From Streptomyces sp. NP160 (GTDB lineage: Bacteria > Actinomycetota > Actinomycetes > Actinomycetales > Quadrisphaeraceae): a stretch of DNA of 64,000 bases. Positions 17,080-25,961 of the stretch are shown here, in pieces. Position 1 is the stretch's first letter; the number at the start of each line of letters is the position of its first letter. Position numbers and translations under genes: made by a program. The notes beneath the pieces were generated by a model that saw only the letters and a program-made list of their open reading frames with translations, was not told where the DNA came from and did not search any database. The stretch spans positions 1 to 64,000 of the forward strand of contig NZ_VDMJ01000050.1 of assembly GCF_006335115.1 (NCBI RefSeq), read 5' to 3'.

Positions 17080-18765
17080 TCAGGTGTAGACGCGGACCCA
17101 GTCCACGTAGAGGTCGGTGGTCTGGCCCGTCGCCGCGAGGTCGACGGGCCAGCCACCGCCGGTGGCGAGGTCGAGCATGAAGAAGAACGGCTCGTCGGTG
17201 TGCGACAGCTCGCCCAGGCTCGCCACCTTCCGGCCGTCGATGTAGAACTCCGCGCTGCCGTCCAGCACGCGCACGCCGTAGGTGTGCCACTCGGCGGCCC
17301 AGTCGAGCGGGTAGCCCTGGCACGCCTTCTGACCGCCCTTGCTCGGGCCCCAGCTGTGGGTGGTGTGGCAGGCGGCGCCGGTGTCGTGCCCGTACAGCTC
17401 CACGGCGTCGACCTCGGCGGCGGTGCCGTCGGCCCGACCGGTGCCGCTGGAGCTGTTCAGCATCCAGAACGCCGGCCACGAGCCGGGCCCGGGCGCACCG
17501 AGCATCCGCGCCTCGAAGTACCCGTGCTGCGCGCTGAAGCCGGACCCGCCCCAGCGCTGCGAGGACAGGATGCCGGCAGCGTGCGCCTGCCCCCACGTCT
17601 GCTTCGGCGCGAGCACCCCGATCGGCTGCGCCCGCACCTGCAGGTACCCCCCGGGCAGGGTGGCCAGCGTGCCGGCGCCCCAGGCGGGGTCGGCGAAGAG
17701 CGCGTCGCCGAACTGCGACCCGCCCCACGGCTCGGGCTTCACTGCGGCGTACCGGGTGCCCCAGCCGCTCTCGCTGATCGACAGCGGGGCGTCGAAGTCG
17801 TCCGCGTACTGCAGGGTCATGCCACCCGGCGGGCTGGAGCCGGCCGGCGCCGACGGGGTGGAGGCCGGTGACCCGCCGGCGCGGAACAGCTGGGCGTAGA
17901 GCGGGTCGAGGTCGGCACCCGCCGTCGTCGTCCCCGTGATCTTCACGGCGAAGGGGCCCTGGGGCAGCCGCCGCACGTCGGCGGTGAGCACCGCCCGGCC
18001 GGAGGCGTCGGCGGTGGCCGTGGCCGCGCGGCGCAGCGGCAGGTCGAGGGCCGAGCTGCTCGGGACGGACAGCCACGCCGTGAGCTCGCTGCCGGCGGGG
18101 GCGTTGACGACGACGGTGGCCGCAGCGTCCACGCCCGAGCCGGGCGTGGGGCACGCCAGGCTGAGGCGGCCCGTGAGCGGCGGCGCGACGGCGCTCGTCG
18201 TCGTGGTGGTGGCGCAGTCGGCACGGGGCGGGACGGCGGAGTAGGTGGGCGAGCCCGCGGGAGCCGCCCACTGCGGCGGGGTGGCGCCGGCGTCGTAGGC
18301 GGTGAGCTCGCGCAGGGCCACGGGTGCGGTGCCGATCTGACGGCGCACCTCCAGACGCACCCAGGTGGTGGAGCGCGGGGTGAAGGCGACGGTGGTGGGC
18401 ATCCCGGCACCGGCGGCGATGCCGGGGACGCTGACGGTGGAGCCGTCGGAGAAGCGCAGCGTGCCGTAGAGGGCGGCGGCCGTGGACTGCGCCGGGTCGA
18501 ACGCGTCCGCGGTGGAGCCGAACACCTGCACGCTGGCGACGCGACGGGCGCCCGAGAAGGTCAGCTGCACCCACGGGGCGGCGTCCCCGCTGCTCGCTGA
18601 CCACTCGGCGCCCAGCTGGCCGGCCCCCGGAGCCCCGTCGGACAGGGCGCCGGCCTGGCCGCTGGACGCCGTCGCGGTGGTGGTCGGGACGGCCGCCTGC
18701 GCTCCGGCGAGCGGGGTCACCAGCGCCGCGGCGGCCAGCACCGCCGTGAGCGCAGACCTCCGCAT
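17080..18765 (-). CDS. Secreted GH16 family glycoside hydrolase
   Basis: The 561-residue protein has a signal peptide (LTAVLAAAALVTPLAGAQA), an N-terminal galactose-binding-like module (about 30-165), a short Cys-bounded Ig-like region and a C-terminal GH16 domain (about 310-561). The GH16 catalytic motif is present as EVDAVE, with flanking GSWPAFWML and VDWVRVYT. GH16 enzymes cleave beta-1,3/1,4-glucans or galactans with retention. Its place inside an exopolysaccharide locus suggests trimming or degradation of the cell's own polymer. The related enzyme at 27168-29267 has the same core but a membrane anchor. Confidence 0.9.
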   Translation of the reverse strand: MRRSALTAVLAAAALVTPLAGAQAAVPTTTATASSGQAGALSDGAPGAGQLGAEWSASSGDAAPWVQLTFSGARRVASVQVFGSTADAFDPAQSTAAALYGTLRFSDGSTVSVPGIAAGAGMPTTVAFTPRSTTWVRLEVRRQIGTAPVALRELTAYDAGATPPQWAAPAGSPTYSAVPPRADCATTTTTSAVAPPLTGRLSLACPTPGSGVDAAATVVVNAPAGSELTAWLSVPSSSALDLPLRRAATATADASGRAVLTADVRRLPQGPFAVKITGTTTAGADLDPLYAQLFRAGGSPASTPSAPAGSSPPGGMTLQYADDFDAPLSISESGWGTRYAAVKPEPWGGSQFGDALFADPAWGAGTLATLPGGYLQVRAQPIGVLAPKQTWGQAHAAGILSSQRWGGSGFSAQHGYFEARMLGAPGPGSWPAFWMLNSSSGTGRADGTAAEVDAVELYGHDTGAACHTTHSWGPSKGGQKACQGYPLDWAAEWHTYGVRVLDGSAEFYIDGRKVASLGELSHTDEPFFFMLDLATGGGWPVDLAATGQTTDLYVDWVRVYT

Positions 18766-18918
18766 GCTCCGAGGCTCGCAGCCGGTGGAGCCCGATCGCG
18801 GGAGGCGGCGTCCCGGCGCGTCGCCCTCCCGAGGCGCAGCCGAGCGCCCGGCTGCTGTTCCCGAGGCCCTCCGAACGGCAACGAGGCGCTCGGTCGCGGG
18901 ACGGAGCGGGGTGGGGCG

Positions 18919-20112
18919 TCAGCCGAGCTTCGTCAGGCCGCGCTTGAGCTGGCGGGCGGCCTGCGCGATGCGCTGCTCGTTCTCGATCATCGCGAAGCGC
19001 ACGTAGTCGTCGCCCTGGGGCCCGAAGCCCACGCCCGGCGAGACCGCCACGTCGCACTCGTTGACGATGAGCTTGGCGAACTCGATCGACCTCAGCTCCG
19101 CGTACGGCTCGGGGATGCGCGCCCAGGCGAACATCGTCCCCTTCGGCTTCTCCAGCGGCCAGCCCGCCCGCTCCAGCCCCTCCACCAGCGCGTTGCGCCG
19201 CGACTCGTACACCGAGGAGGTCCACTGCGGGTACTCGAGCTCCTCGTTGAGCGTCACCGTGGCCGCGATCTGGATCGGCTGGAACGTGCCGTAGTCGAGG
19301 TAGCTCTTGAGCTTGGCGAGGGCCGCCACCACCTCGCGGTTGCCCACGAGGAACGCCACGCGCCAGCCGGCCATCGAGTACGACTTCGTCATCGAGTACA
19401 GCTCGACGGCCACCTCCTTGGCGCCCTCGCACTCGAGGATCGACGGCGGCTTCCAGCCGTCGAAGGTGGTGTCGGCGTAGGCGAAGTCGTGCACGAGCAC
19501 CACGTCGCGCTCGCGGGCCCAGTCGACCAGGCGCTGCAGGTCCGCCTTGGACGCGACCGCCGTGGTCGGGTTGTGCGGGAACGACAGGACGACGACGCGG
19601 GGCTTGGGCCAGCCGTACTCCCACGCCTCCATGACGTTCTCGACGTAGTCGTGCGCGACGCCGTTCGCGGCCTTCGGCCCGATCGGCACCTGGCGCACGT
19701 CGGCTCCGGCGAAGTACGGCCCCCAGATGTGGATCGGGTAGGACGGCGACGGCACGAGCGCTGCGTCTCCCGCCTGGAGCAGCACCCACATGAGGTGGGA
19801 GAAGCCCTCCTTGGCGCCGATGGTGTTGATGACCTCGGTGTCCGGGTCGAGGTGGACCCCGAAGCGCCGCTGGTAGAGCCCGGCCACGGCCTCGCGCAGC
19901 TTGGGCAGTCCGCGCGAGGAGGAGTAGCGGTGGTTGCGGGAGTTGTGCGCGGCCTCGGCCAGCTTCTCCACGGCGGTGGCCGGGGAGGGCAGGTCGGGGT
20001 TGCCGAACCCCAGGTCGACCACGTCGCGCCCGGCCCGTCGCGCCTGCTGCTTGAGCCCGTCGATGATGGTGAAGACGTACGGGGGCAGGCCCTGGATGCG
20101 CCGGAACTCCAT
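18919..20112 (-). CDS. Class I/II PLP-dependent aminotransferase (AlaC-like)
   Basis: The 397-residue enzyme follows the aspartate-aminotransferase fold: VVDLGFGNPDLPSP near the N-terminus, the NPTTAV loop, and the PLP-binding lysine in SMTKSYSMAGWR. Overall it resembles alanine-forming transaminase AlaC and related LL-diaminopimelate-type aminotransferases. The reaction would interconvert an amino acid, likely alanine, and a 2-oxo acid in the cytoplasm. It lies between polysaccharide genes but has no obvious link to them. It starts 67 bp after the upstream glycosyltransferase stop. Confidence 0.88.
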   Translation of the reverse strand: MEFRRIQGLPPYVFTIIDGLKQQARRAGRDVVDLGFGNPDLPSPATAVEKLAEAAHNSRNHRYSSSRGLPKLREAVAGLYQRRFGVHLDPDTEVINTIGAKEGFSHLMWVLLQAGDAALVPSPSYPIHIWGPYFAGADVRQVPIGPKAANGVAHDYVENVMEAWEYGWPKPRVVVLSFPHNPTTAVASKADLQRLVDWARERDVVLVHDFAYADTTFDGWKPPSILECEGAKEVAVELYSMTKSYSMAGWRVAFLVGNREVVAALAKLKSYLDYGTFQPIQIAATVTLNEELEYPQWTSSVYESRRNALVEGLERAGWPLEKPKGTMFAWARIPEPYAELRSIEFAKLIVNECDVAVSPGVGFGPQGDDYVRFAMIENEQRIAQAARQLKRGLTKLG

Positions 20113-20179
20113 GGCCGATCACCCTACGTCCGCGGCGCGGCGCGCGAGCGGGCCAAGCCGGCGACGAAGGCGGGGGACG

Positions 20180-21064
20180 TCACAGCTGCAGGATCCGCTC
20201 AGGCGTGAACCGCCCGCGCAGGACGTCGAGCGCTGCGAGCGCGTTGCCGCGCAGGCGCTGGCGGCGCCACGCGGCCTCCGGGCCGCCCAGGGACAGCACG
20301 GCGTTCTTCACCACGCGCCGGCCGATCTCGTCAGCGGCCAGCGGCAGCGGGAAGCTTCCCTTGCGCACGAACCAGGACGGGTTCATGACCTGGGAGTACC
20401 CGAGCCGGACGTGCGCCGTGCGCCCACCGGACTTGACCCCGCGGTGCACGATGACGCACTGCGGTGCGGTCACCAGCCGTCCCTGCTTGAGGAGCCGCCG
20501 GGCGAGGTCGTGGTCCTCGAGCCACGAGTACAGGGGCAGCCGCTCGTCGAAGCGCTCGGCGGTGGCGCCGACGCGGTAGCCGAACCCGCAGCCGTACAGC
20601 GTCTTGCGGTCCGCCACCGGCTGGCCGCCCGCGGGGTCGGGGTCCCGGGCGGACTCCGCGAGCGCCCGCAGCGCGTCGTCCACCGTCACAGCGGGGCCGA
20701 CGGCCCCGTCGAGGAGCACCCGGGCGCTGAGCGCGAGGACGCTGGGGTCGGACTCGAAGACCGCGAGCGCGTTCTCGACGAAGTCGGCGCGGACGCGCGA
20801 GTCGTCGTCGAAGAAGAGGACGACGTCGACGCCGGGCACCGCGCGCATGCCCGCGTTGCGCTGCGCGGCGACGCCCGAGGCGCGGGTGACCAGCACCCCG
20901 TCCGGCACGCCACCGGTGGGCAGGCTGCGCTCGTCGGGGACGCTCAGCACCACGTGGTCGGGCGCCACGGTCTGGGCCGCGAGGTCGGCGAGGACGTCAC
21001 CGACGACGTCGGGCCGGCCGGCCGTGGCGATGACCACGGCGACCTGCAGGCGAGGCTCCGTCAC
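20180..21064 (-). CDS. Family 2 glycosyltransferase
   Basis: The 294-residue protein begins with a GT-A nucleotide-binding core (VAVVIATAGRPDVVGDVL) and has the metal-binding acidic motif in VVLFFDDDSR, followed by an acceptor region with YSWLEDHDLARRL. No membrane helix is seen, so it is cytoplasmic or peripherally membrane-bound. It transfers a sugar from a nucleotide donor to a growing glycan; donor and acceptor unknown. It starts 3 bp after the preceding transferase stop and so belongs to the same operon (polymerase, GT2, GT2). Confidence 0.88.
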   Translation of the reverse strand: MTEPRLQVAVVIATAGRPDVVGDVLADLAAQTVAPDHVVLSVPDERSLPTGGVPDGVLVTRASGVAAQRNAGMRAVPGVDVVLFFDDDSRVRADFVENALAVFESDPSVLALSARVLLDGAVGPAVTVDDALRALAESARDPDPAGGQPVADRKTLYGCGFGYRVGATAERFDERLPLYSWLEDHDLARRLLKQGRLVTAPQCVIVHRGVKSGGRTAHVRLGYSQVMNPSWFVRKGSFPLPLAADEIGRRVVKNAVLSLGGPEAAWRRQRLRGNALAALDVLRGRFTPERILQL

Positions 21065-21067
21065 CGG

Positions 21068-22132
21068 TCAGGCCTCCCGCGCCGCGACCGTCGCGAGCGC
21101 CGCCAGGCCGCTCGCCCCGAGGGCGTCCTGGACGAGCGCTCGCACACCGAGCCCTCCGTCGCGGTACGGGCGGTAGGCGCCCGCCCCCAGCAGGCCCGCA
21201 GCCGCCCGGAGCCGGTCGCGCCCCTCTGCGGCGTGCAGGTCCGCCCGCGCGGCGTAGTGGTCGGCGAGCCGCTGCCAGCGGCTCGACGCCCGGTCGAGCA
21301 CGTCGCGCTCGGCCACGGCCCCGCGCGCCAGCAGGTCTGCGCGCCCACGGCACACGTCGGCCAGGAAGGCGGCCCGCTCTCCGGCAGAGGCCGCGCTGGC
21401 GGCGTAGTGCCGTGCCCGGTCGCGCAGGTCCTCGAGGCGCCCGGCGGCGCCGCCGGTGGAGCCGGTCGAGCCGTAGAGCTGGCGGCCGTGCTGCCGGTAG
21501 GCCGCCAGCCGCTCGGCGACCGTGACGGTGGTGCCCAGGCTGGAGGCCAGGAACCAGACCCAGCGGTCGTGCGACAGGGGCCGGTCAGGCGAGTGCGTGT
21601 CGGGGCCGCGCTGATCGCGGGGCGCCACGTCGAGCAGCCACCGCTCGAAGAGGAGCGTGAAGCCGAAGTACTTCTGCCAGGGGTCCCCGGTCAGCCGCGC
21701 CGCGGGTCGCGTGCGGGTGATGCCCTGGTCGTCGTCGCCGGTGTGGCGGCCTGCGTCGTCGACCAGCCGCACGGCGTGCGCCGCCGCGACTGCGCCGTGC
21801 TCCACCAGCGCCGCGCGCATGCGCTCCAGCTTGGTCGGGTGCCAGACGTCGTCCTGGTCGCAGAAGGCCACGAAGCGCGCCCGCGTGCGCTCCGCTCCCG
21901 TGAGGAAGTTGTCGGCGAAGCCGAGCCGGCCCCCGGAGCTGGTCCAGCGCACCGGGACGGGGCTCCCGGCGGCGACTCGCTCGACCTCGGAGCGGGTGGC
22001 GTCGGTGGAGCCGTCGTCGCTGACCAGCACCTCCGCGGGGGGCAGGGTCTGGGCGAGCACGCTCGCGAGCTGCTCGGCGACGTGCCGCTCACCGTCGTAG
22101 GTGCCGATGACCACGGCGACGTCGCTGCTCAC
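21068..22132 (-). CDS. Family 2 glycosyltransferase
   Basis: The 354-residue protein has a GT2 start (VAVVIGTYDGERHVAEQLAS), the VSDDGSTDATR motif and the acidic motif FCDQDDVWHP. These match rhamnosyl- or similar transferases of surface polysaccharide loci. GTG 22132 overlaps the stop of the polymerase-like gene by 4 bp, giving translational coupling. The C-terminal 130 residues are Ala/Arg-rich and helical, without clear membrane helices. Confidence 0.88.
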   Translation of the reverse strand: MSSDVAVVIGTYDGERHVAEQLASVLAQTLPPAEVLVSDDGSTDATRSEVERVAAGSPVPVRWTSSGGRLGFADNFLTGAERTRARFVAFCDQDDVWHPTKLERMRAALVEHGAVAAAHAVRLVDDAGRHTGDDDQGITRTRPAARLTGDPWQKYFGFTLLFERWLLDVAPRDQRGPDTHSPDRPLSHDRWVWFLASSLGTTVTVAERLAAYRQHGRQLYGSTGSTGGAAGRLEDLRDRARHYAASAASAGERAAFLADVCRGRADLLARGAVAERDVLDRASSRWQRLADHYAARADLHAAEGRDRLRAAAGLLGAGAYRPYRDGGLGVRALVQDALGASGLAALATVAAREA

Positions 22133-23529
22133 GCGCCGTCCCCGCGGGCGTGCCGGGGCAGCCGCTTGGGAGGCGGCGGCCCGACGGGGACCATCGGCTG
22201 CAGCGCCCTGACGACCTCGCCCTCGCGCACCTGCAGCCGCCCGTCCCGCAGCACCGCGGCGGCCAGCGTGCCCGTGACCAGCCACAGCAGGCCGGTCGAG
22301 TCGGACAGGTCGGGCCCGTTGTAGACCTTGCCGAGGAACATCGCGACGGCCACCCACAGCACCGGCCGGACCGACGGGATGCGCAGGGCGGGCCGCACGA
22401 CGGCCACGACGAAGGCCACGAACAGCACCAGCCCGAGCACGCCGGTCTGGCTGACGAGTGCCGCCAGGAGCGAGGAGGGGCGGTTGGAGCCGAGCCCCAC
22501 GCCGATGCCCAGCGTCTGCGCCGCCAGGGCGAAGGAGAAGGTGTCGGCGCCGGAGCGGTCCTCGTAGGAGGAGGAGCCCAGCTTGTCGCTGAGCGTCTGG
22601 GTCAGCAGGTCCATGAGCTGCGGCAGCACGAACACCAGCGCCGCCCCGACGGCGGCGATGGCCAGCCACGTCGTCGACTGCAGGTGGACGCGCCGCACGG
22701 TCAGGCCCAGCAGGCCGACGAGCACGGCGACCACGAGCATCACGACCCCGGAGACGATGAACGACGTCGACGTGGACGCCAGTCCGATCCAGAGCGCGGC
22801 CCCGGCCAGCGCGAGGGCCCCCAGCCGCTTCCACCCGGTGCTGCGCGGCAGGCTGGCGACGGCGAAGACCAGCGCCGGGATGGCGATGCCCGCCACCGCT
22901 GACGGCTCGGGCATGATCCCGCGGAACCTGACCACCCCGCCCTCGGCGCTGTCGATGAAGCGGAAGGCCGGGGAGTTGTCGAAGAACCCCTCCGGGAAGG
23001 GCAGGCCCGCGTCCCGGTGGAGCAGGGCCCAGACGTTGAGGGCCATCGCCACCGCCAGCCCGAGGCCGACCGCGCTGTTGCCGGTGGCGGGGCTGCGCGC
23101 CACGATCGCGAACACCGCGACACCGATCCACAGGTACGTGAGCTGGGCGATGTTCGACGTCGTCAGCAGCCCTGCAGCGCCCAGGGGCGTCTGCTGGCCG
23201 GTGGCGTCCAGCACGGGCGTCCCCGCGAAGACGATGCCCCCGAGGGCCGTGATCATCGTGGTCCACAACCCGAACAGCAGCAGCGGCGTCATGCCGGGGA
23301 CGGGCGCGTCGTGGCGGCGGAAGCCGTGGCGCTGGGCCGCCCCCGCCACGGTGAGGGCGACGGCCGCGATCGCCGCGGCGTAGAACGTCGGCACCACGAT
23401 CCGGTCGCTCAGAGCGAAGGCGATGCCGGCCGCGGTGGCGCCGGCCAGCGACAGCGCCCGCGGCCACCCCAGCCGGGTCAGCGCGCCGAGGGTCACGAGG
23501 AGCGCGGTGGTCAGTGTCAGGGTCGTCAC
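22129..23529 (-). CDS. O-antigen polymerase/ligase-like membrane protein (Wzy candidate 1)
   Basis: The 466-residue product is almost wholly hydrophobic, with about ten or more predicted helices and one longer extracytoplasmic loop with GLPFPEGFFDNSPAF before the segment GIMPEPSAVAGIAIPA. This pattern fits polysaccharide polymerases, whose sequences are poorly conserved. GTG 23529 is chosen because GAGAGGGGTG precedes it. It heads an operon with two GT2 genes. The flippase-like gene at 24679-25932 would complete a Wzx/Wzy pathway. The assignment rests on topology and context. Confidence 0.75.
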   Translation of the reverse strand: MTTLTLTTALLVTLGALTRLGWPRALSLAGATAAGIAFALSDRIVVPTFYAAAIAAVALTVAGAAQRHGFRRHDAPVPGMTPLLLFGLWTTMITALGGIVFAGTPVLDATGQQTPLGAAGLLTTSNIAQLTYLWIGVAVFAIVARSPATGNSAVGLGLAVAMALNVWALLHRDAGLPFPEGFFDNSPAFRFIDSAEGGVVRFRGIMPEPSAVAGIAIPALVFAVASLPRSTGWKRLGALALAGAALWIGLASTSTSFIVSGVVMLVVAVLVGLLGLTVRRVHLQSTTWLAIAAVGAALVFVLPQLMDLLTQTLSDKLGSSSYEDRSGADTFSFALAAQTLGIGVGLGSNRPSSLLAALVSQTGVLGLVLFVAFVVAVVRPALRIPSVRPVLWVAVAMFLGKVYNGPDLSDSTGLLWLVTGTLAAAVLRDGRLQVREGEVVRALQPMVPVGPPPPKRLPRHARGDGA

Positions 23530-23632
23530 GGGCACCCCTCTCGGCGCGGTTCCGGCGGACGGCGTGGCCACCCTAGGACGTCAGGCGGTCACCCACGGGC
23601 GCGCCGGCCACCCCGTGGCACCATCGCGCCCC

Positions 23633-24718
23633 ATGCGACGGCTGCGCATCGCGCACGTGACCAACGCGATGGCGCTGGACGGCACCGGGGTGACCAACGC
23701 GGCCGTCGACCTGGCGCTGGAGCAGCGGGCGGCCGGCCACCAGGTCGCCGTGCTGTGCCGCTGGGCCGACGAGCCCATGCGCGCGCTGCTGGACGGGGCC
23801 GGCGTGCTGCTCGTCGAGGGCGTCGAGGCGGCCCGGCCGTCGGACCTGCAGCGTGCGGTGCGCGCGGCCGCGCCGGTGCTGCGCCGCGCCGACGTCGTCC
23901 ACGTCCACACCGTGCGAGCCACGGCGGTGGCCCTGCTCGCCGCACCGGCGCGGTTCGCCACCCGCAGCGTCAGCACGCTGCACAACCCCTACCAGCGGTC
24001 CGCGCCGCTGATGTGGACGACGCGGCGGGTGGTGAGCATCAGCGCCGCCGACCGCGACCTCGTCGCACGCCGGACCCGGGGCCTGCGGCGACCGGCCGTG
24101 GTGCTCAACGGCACGGTGGGCAGCCGGCGGCTGCCCCCCGCCGACGCCCTGCAGCCGGTGGACCTGGGCCCGCACGCCGTCGTCTACGTCGGGGCTCTGT
24201 ACGCCCGCAAGGGCGTCGACGTCCTCCTGCGCGCCATGGTGCGGGTGCGCCGCGAGCTGCCCTCGGCGCGGCTGCACCTGGTCGGCAACCGCGACAACCC
24301 GCAGCTGGAGCAGCTCGCCGACGACCTCGGCCTGGGCGAGGGCGCCGTCTTCGAGGGCTTCAGCCCCGACCCTCGTCGCTACATGAAGGGCGCAGCCGTC
24401 GTGGTGCTGCCCTCGCGCGCGGAGGGCTTCGGGCTGGTGCTCGTCGAGGCCCGTTCCACCGGGGTGCCGGTGGTGGCGACGCGGGTCGGCGGCATCCCCG
24501 AAGCGCTGGACGGCGGCAGGGCCGGGCTGCTGGTCGACCCCGAGGACGACGTCGACCTGGCCCGCGCCCTGCTGTCCGTGCTCACGGACGAGGCGCTCGC
24601 CGTCCGGCTCAGGCTGGCTGCGCTCGAGGGGCTGGAGCGCGCTCACGTGGCCCGTGCGGCGCGCGAGTACGCCGAGGTCTACGCCTCGCTGCCAGGGCTC
24701 TCGGCCGTCGGACCGTGA
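23633..24718 (+). CDS. Family 4 glycosyltransferase
   Basis: The 361-residue GT-B protein begins RIAHVTNAMALDGTGVTNAA and contains the GT4 donor-binding features YVGALYARKGVDVLL and the EX7E motif within AEGFGLVLVEARSTGVPVVA. Members retain anomeric configuration and use nucleotide sugars such as GDP-mannose or UDP-sugars. It is transcribed alone, divergently from the polymerase-like gene (103 bp between starts), and its 3' end overlaps the convergent flippase gene by 40 bp. Confidence 0.9.
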   Translation: MRRLRIAHVTNAMALDGTGVTNAAVDLALEQRAAGHQVAVLCRWADEPMRALLDGAGVLLVEGVEAARPSDLQRAVRAAAPVLRRADVVHVHTVRATAVALLAAPARFATRSVSTLHNPYQRSAPLMWTTRRVVSISAADRDLVARRTRGLRRPAVVLNGTVGSRRLPPADALQPVDLGPHAVVYVGALYARKGVDVLLRAMVRVRRELPSARLHLVGNRDNPQLEQLADDLGLGEGAVFEGFSPDPRRYMKGAAVVVLPSRAEGFGLVLVEARSTGVPVVATRVGGIPEALDGGRAGLLVDPEDDVDLARALLSVLTDEALAVRLRLAALEGLERAHVARAAREYAEVYASLPGLSAVGP

Positions 24719-25932
24719 CGGGCGGGGCCCTCGAGTGCGGTGCGGCGCAGGACGGCCCACGCCTGGTAGCCCGTCACAGCCACCTCGCTGAGCGCGAAGC
24801 CGGCCGCCACGCCGGTGGTGCCCCAGACCGCCCCGGCGCCCACCATGCCGACCAGCCCGACCACGGCACCGACCAGCGTGCTGGTGAAGACGGTGCCCGT
24901 GGCCCCCAGCGGGACCAGCACGAGCCGTCCCAGGGCGGTGTTGAGGCTGACCGCCAGGAAGGCGACCCCCACGAGCACGCTCACCGCCCGGTCCGCGGCG
25001 AGCTCCTCGGTGAACAGCAGGCCGGAGAGCCAGGGCCCGAGCAGCGAGAAGCCCACCAGGCCCGCCGCGCCGAGCGCCGCGTGCAGCGCGAGCCCGGCGC
25101 GCATCCGCCGCGTGGTCCGCTCCCCCGGCAGCACGGGCCTCTCGGCCACCCAGCCCTGCAGGGCGCTGGTGAGCGCCTGCACGGCCGTCAGGCTCAGCCG
25201 GTAGAGCCGGTCCGCCGAGCCGAACGAGGCCAGGAGCCCCACGTCGCTGACCACCACGCCGGCCACGAGCAGGGGCGTCTGGCTGTAGGAGCCGCCGACG
25301 GCCACGGTCCCGCTCGCAGCGCGGGTGCGCCAGACCTCGGCCCAGGCGCGCACGGCCAGCACCTGGCGCGCCCGCACCCCGACCACCCGCCGTCCGTAGG
25401 CCCAGGTCCCGGCGGCGGTGGCCAGCGCCAGCAGCGCGGGGTAGGTCCACAGCTGCTGGGTGGTCAGCACCAGGACGGCGCTCAGCCCGATCGCGACCAG
25501 GCGGGGGAGGATCTCGAAGACGGCGATGGCCGACGGCCGCCCGATCCCGATGGAGAACCAGGACGGCGAGAGGGCCCCGACCACCATGGCCGTCGACATG
25601 GCGGCGGCCGTCCACCGGTGCCCCTCCTCGCTGAGCGCGGCGGCGACCAGCGCGCACACGGGCATCGCGACGGCCACCACGACGCCCCGCGAGGCGAGGC
25701 TGCGCGCGTACACCTCCCGGCGCTGCGCGGCGTCAGCCCTGGCGACCGCGACCGGACCCACCAGCCCCCACCCCAGACCGGCCACCACGGCCCCCAGGCC
25801 GCCGGCGGACTGGCCCAGGAGGACGGCCGCCCACCCCTCCTGGCCACCCACCCGCGCCAGCAGCGGCAGCAGCAGGAAGGGCGCGAGCAGCGACAGCAGC
25901 GGCAGCCCGGCGAAGCCCGCCATCCGCCGCAC
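24679..25932 (-). CDS. Polysaccharide flippase-like membrane protein (Wzx candidate 1)
   Basis: The 417-residue product consists of about twelve hydrophobic segments, as in the MOP/Wzx exporters that flip lipid-linked repeat units. Features such as LSPSWFSIGIGRP and VGVAFLAVSLNTALGRLVLVPLG resemble this group. GTG 25932 is used; ATG 25923 is an alternative. It lies 29 bp after the putative transferase gene at 25962-27050 and probably shares its transcript. The last 13 codons overlap the end of the convergent GT4 gene. Confidence 0.78.
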   Translation of the reverse strand: MRRMAGFAGLPLLSLLAPFLLLPLLARVGGQEGWAAVLLGQSAGGLGAVVAGLGWGLVGPVAVARADAAQRREVYARSLASRGVVVAVAMPVCALVAAALSEEGHRWTAAAMSTAMVVGALSPSWFSIGIGRPSAIAVFEILPRLVAIGLSAVLVLTTQQLWTYPALLALATAAGTWAYGRRVVGVRARQVLAVRAWAEVWRTRAASGTVAVGGSYSQTPLLVAGVVVSDVGLLASFGSADRLYRLSLTAVQALTSALQGWVAERPVLPGERTTRRMRAGLALHAALGAAGLVGFSLLGPWLSGLLFTEELAADRAVSVLVGVAFLAVSLNTALGRLVLVPLGATGTVFTSTLVGAVVGLVGMVGAGAVWGTTGVAAGFALSEVAVTGYQAWAVLRRTALEGPARHGPTAESPGSEA

Positions 25933-25961
25933 GAGGGTGGCGTGTCCCCCGGGGGCGGTGC

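Noticed and set aside
17030-20122. A very long minus-strand open frame of about 1,030 codons.
   Set aside because: It is a shadow frame across the GH16 and aminotransferase genes, Arg/Pro/Ala-rich with no domain; the true genes have signal peptides and motifs in another frame.
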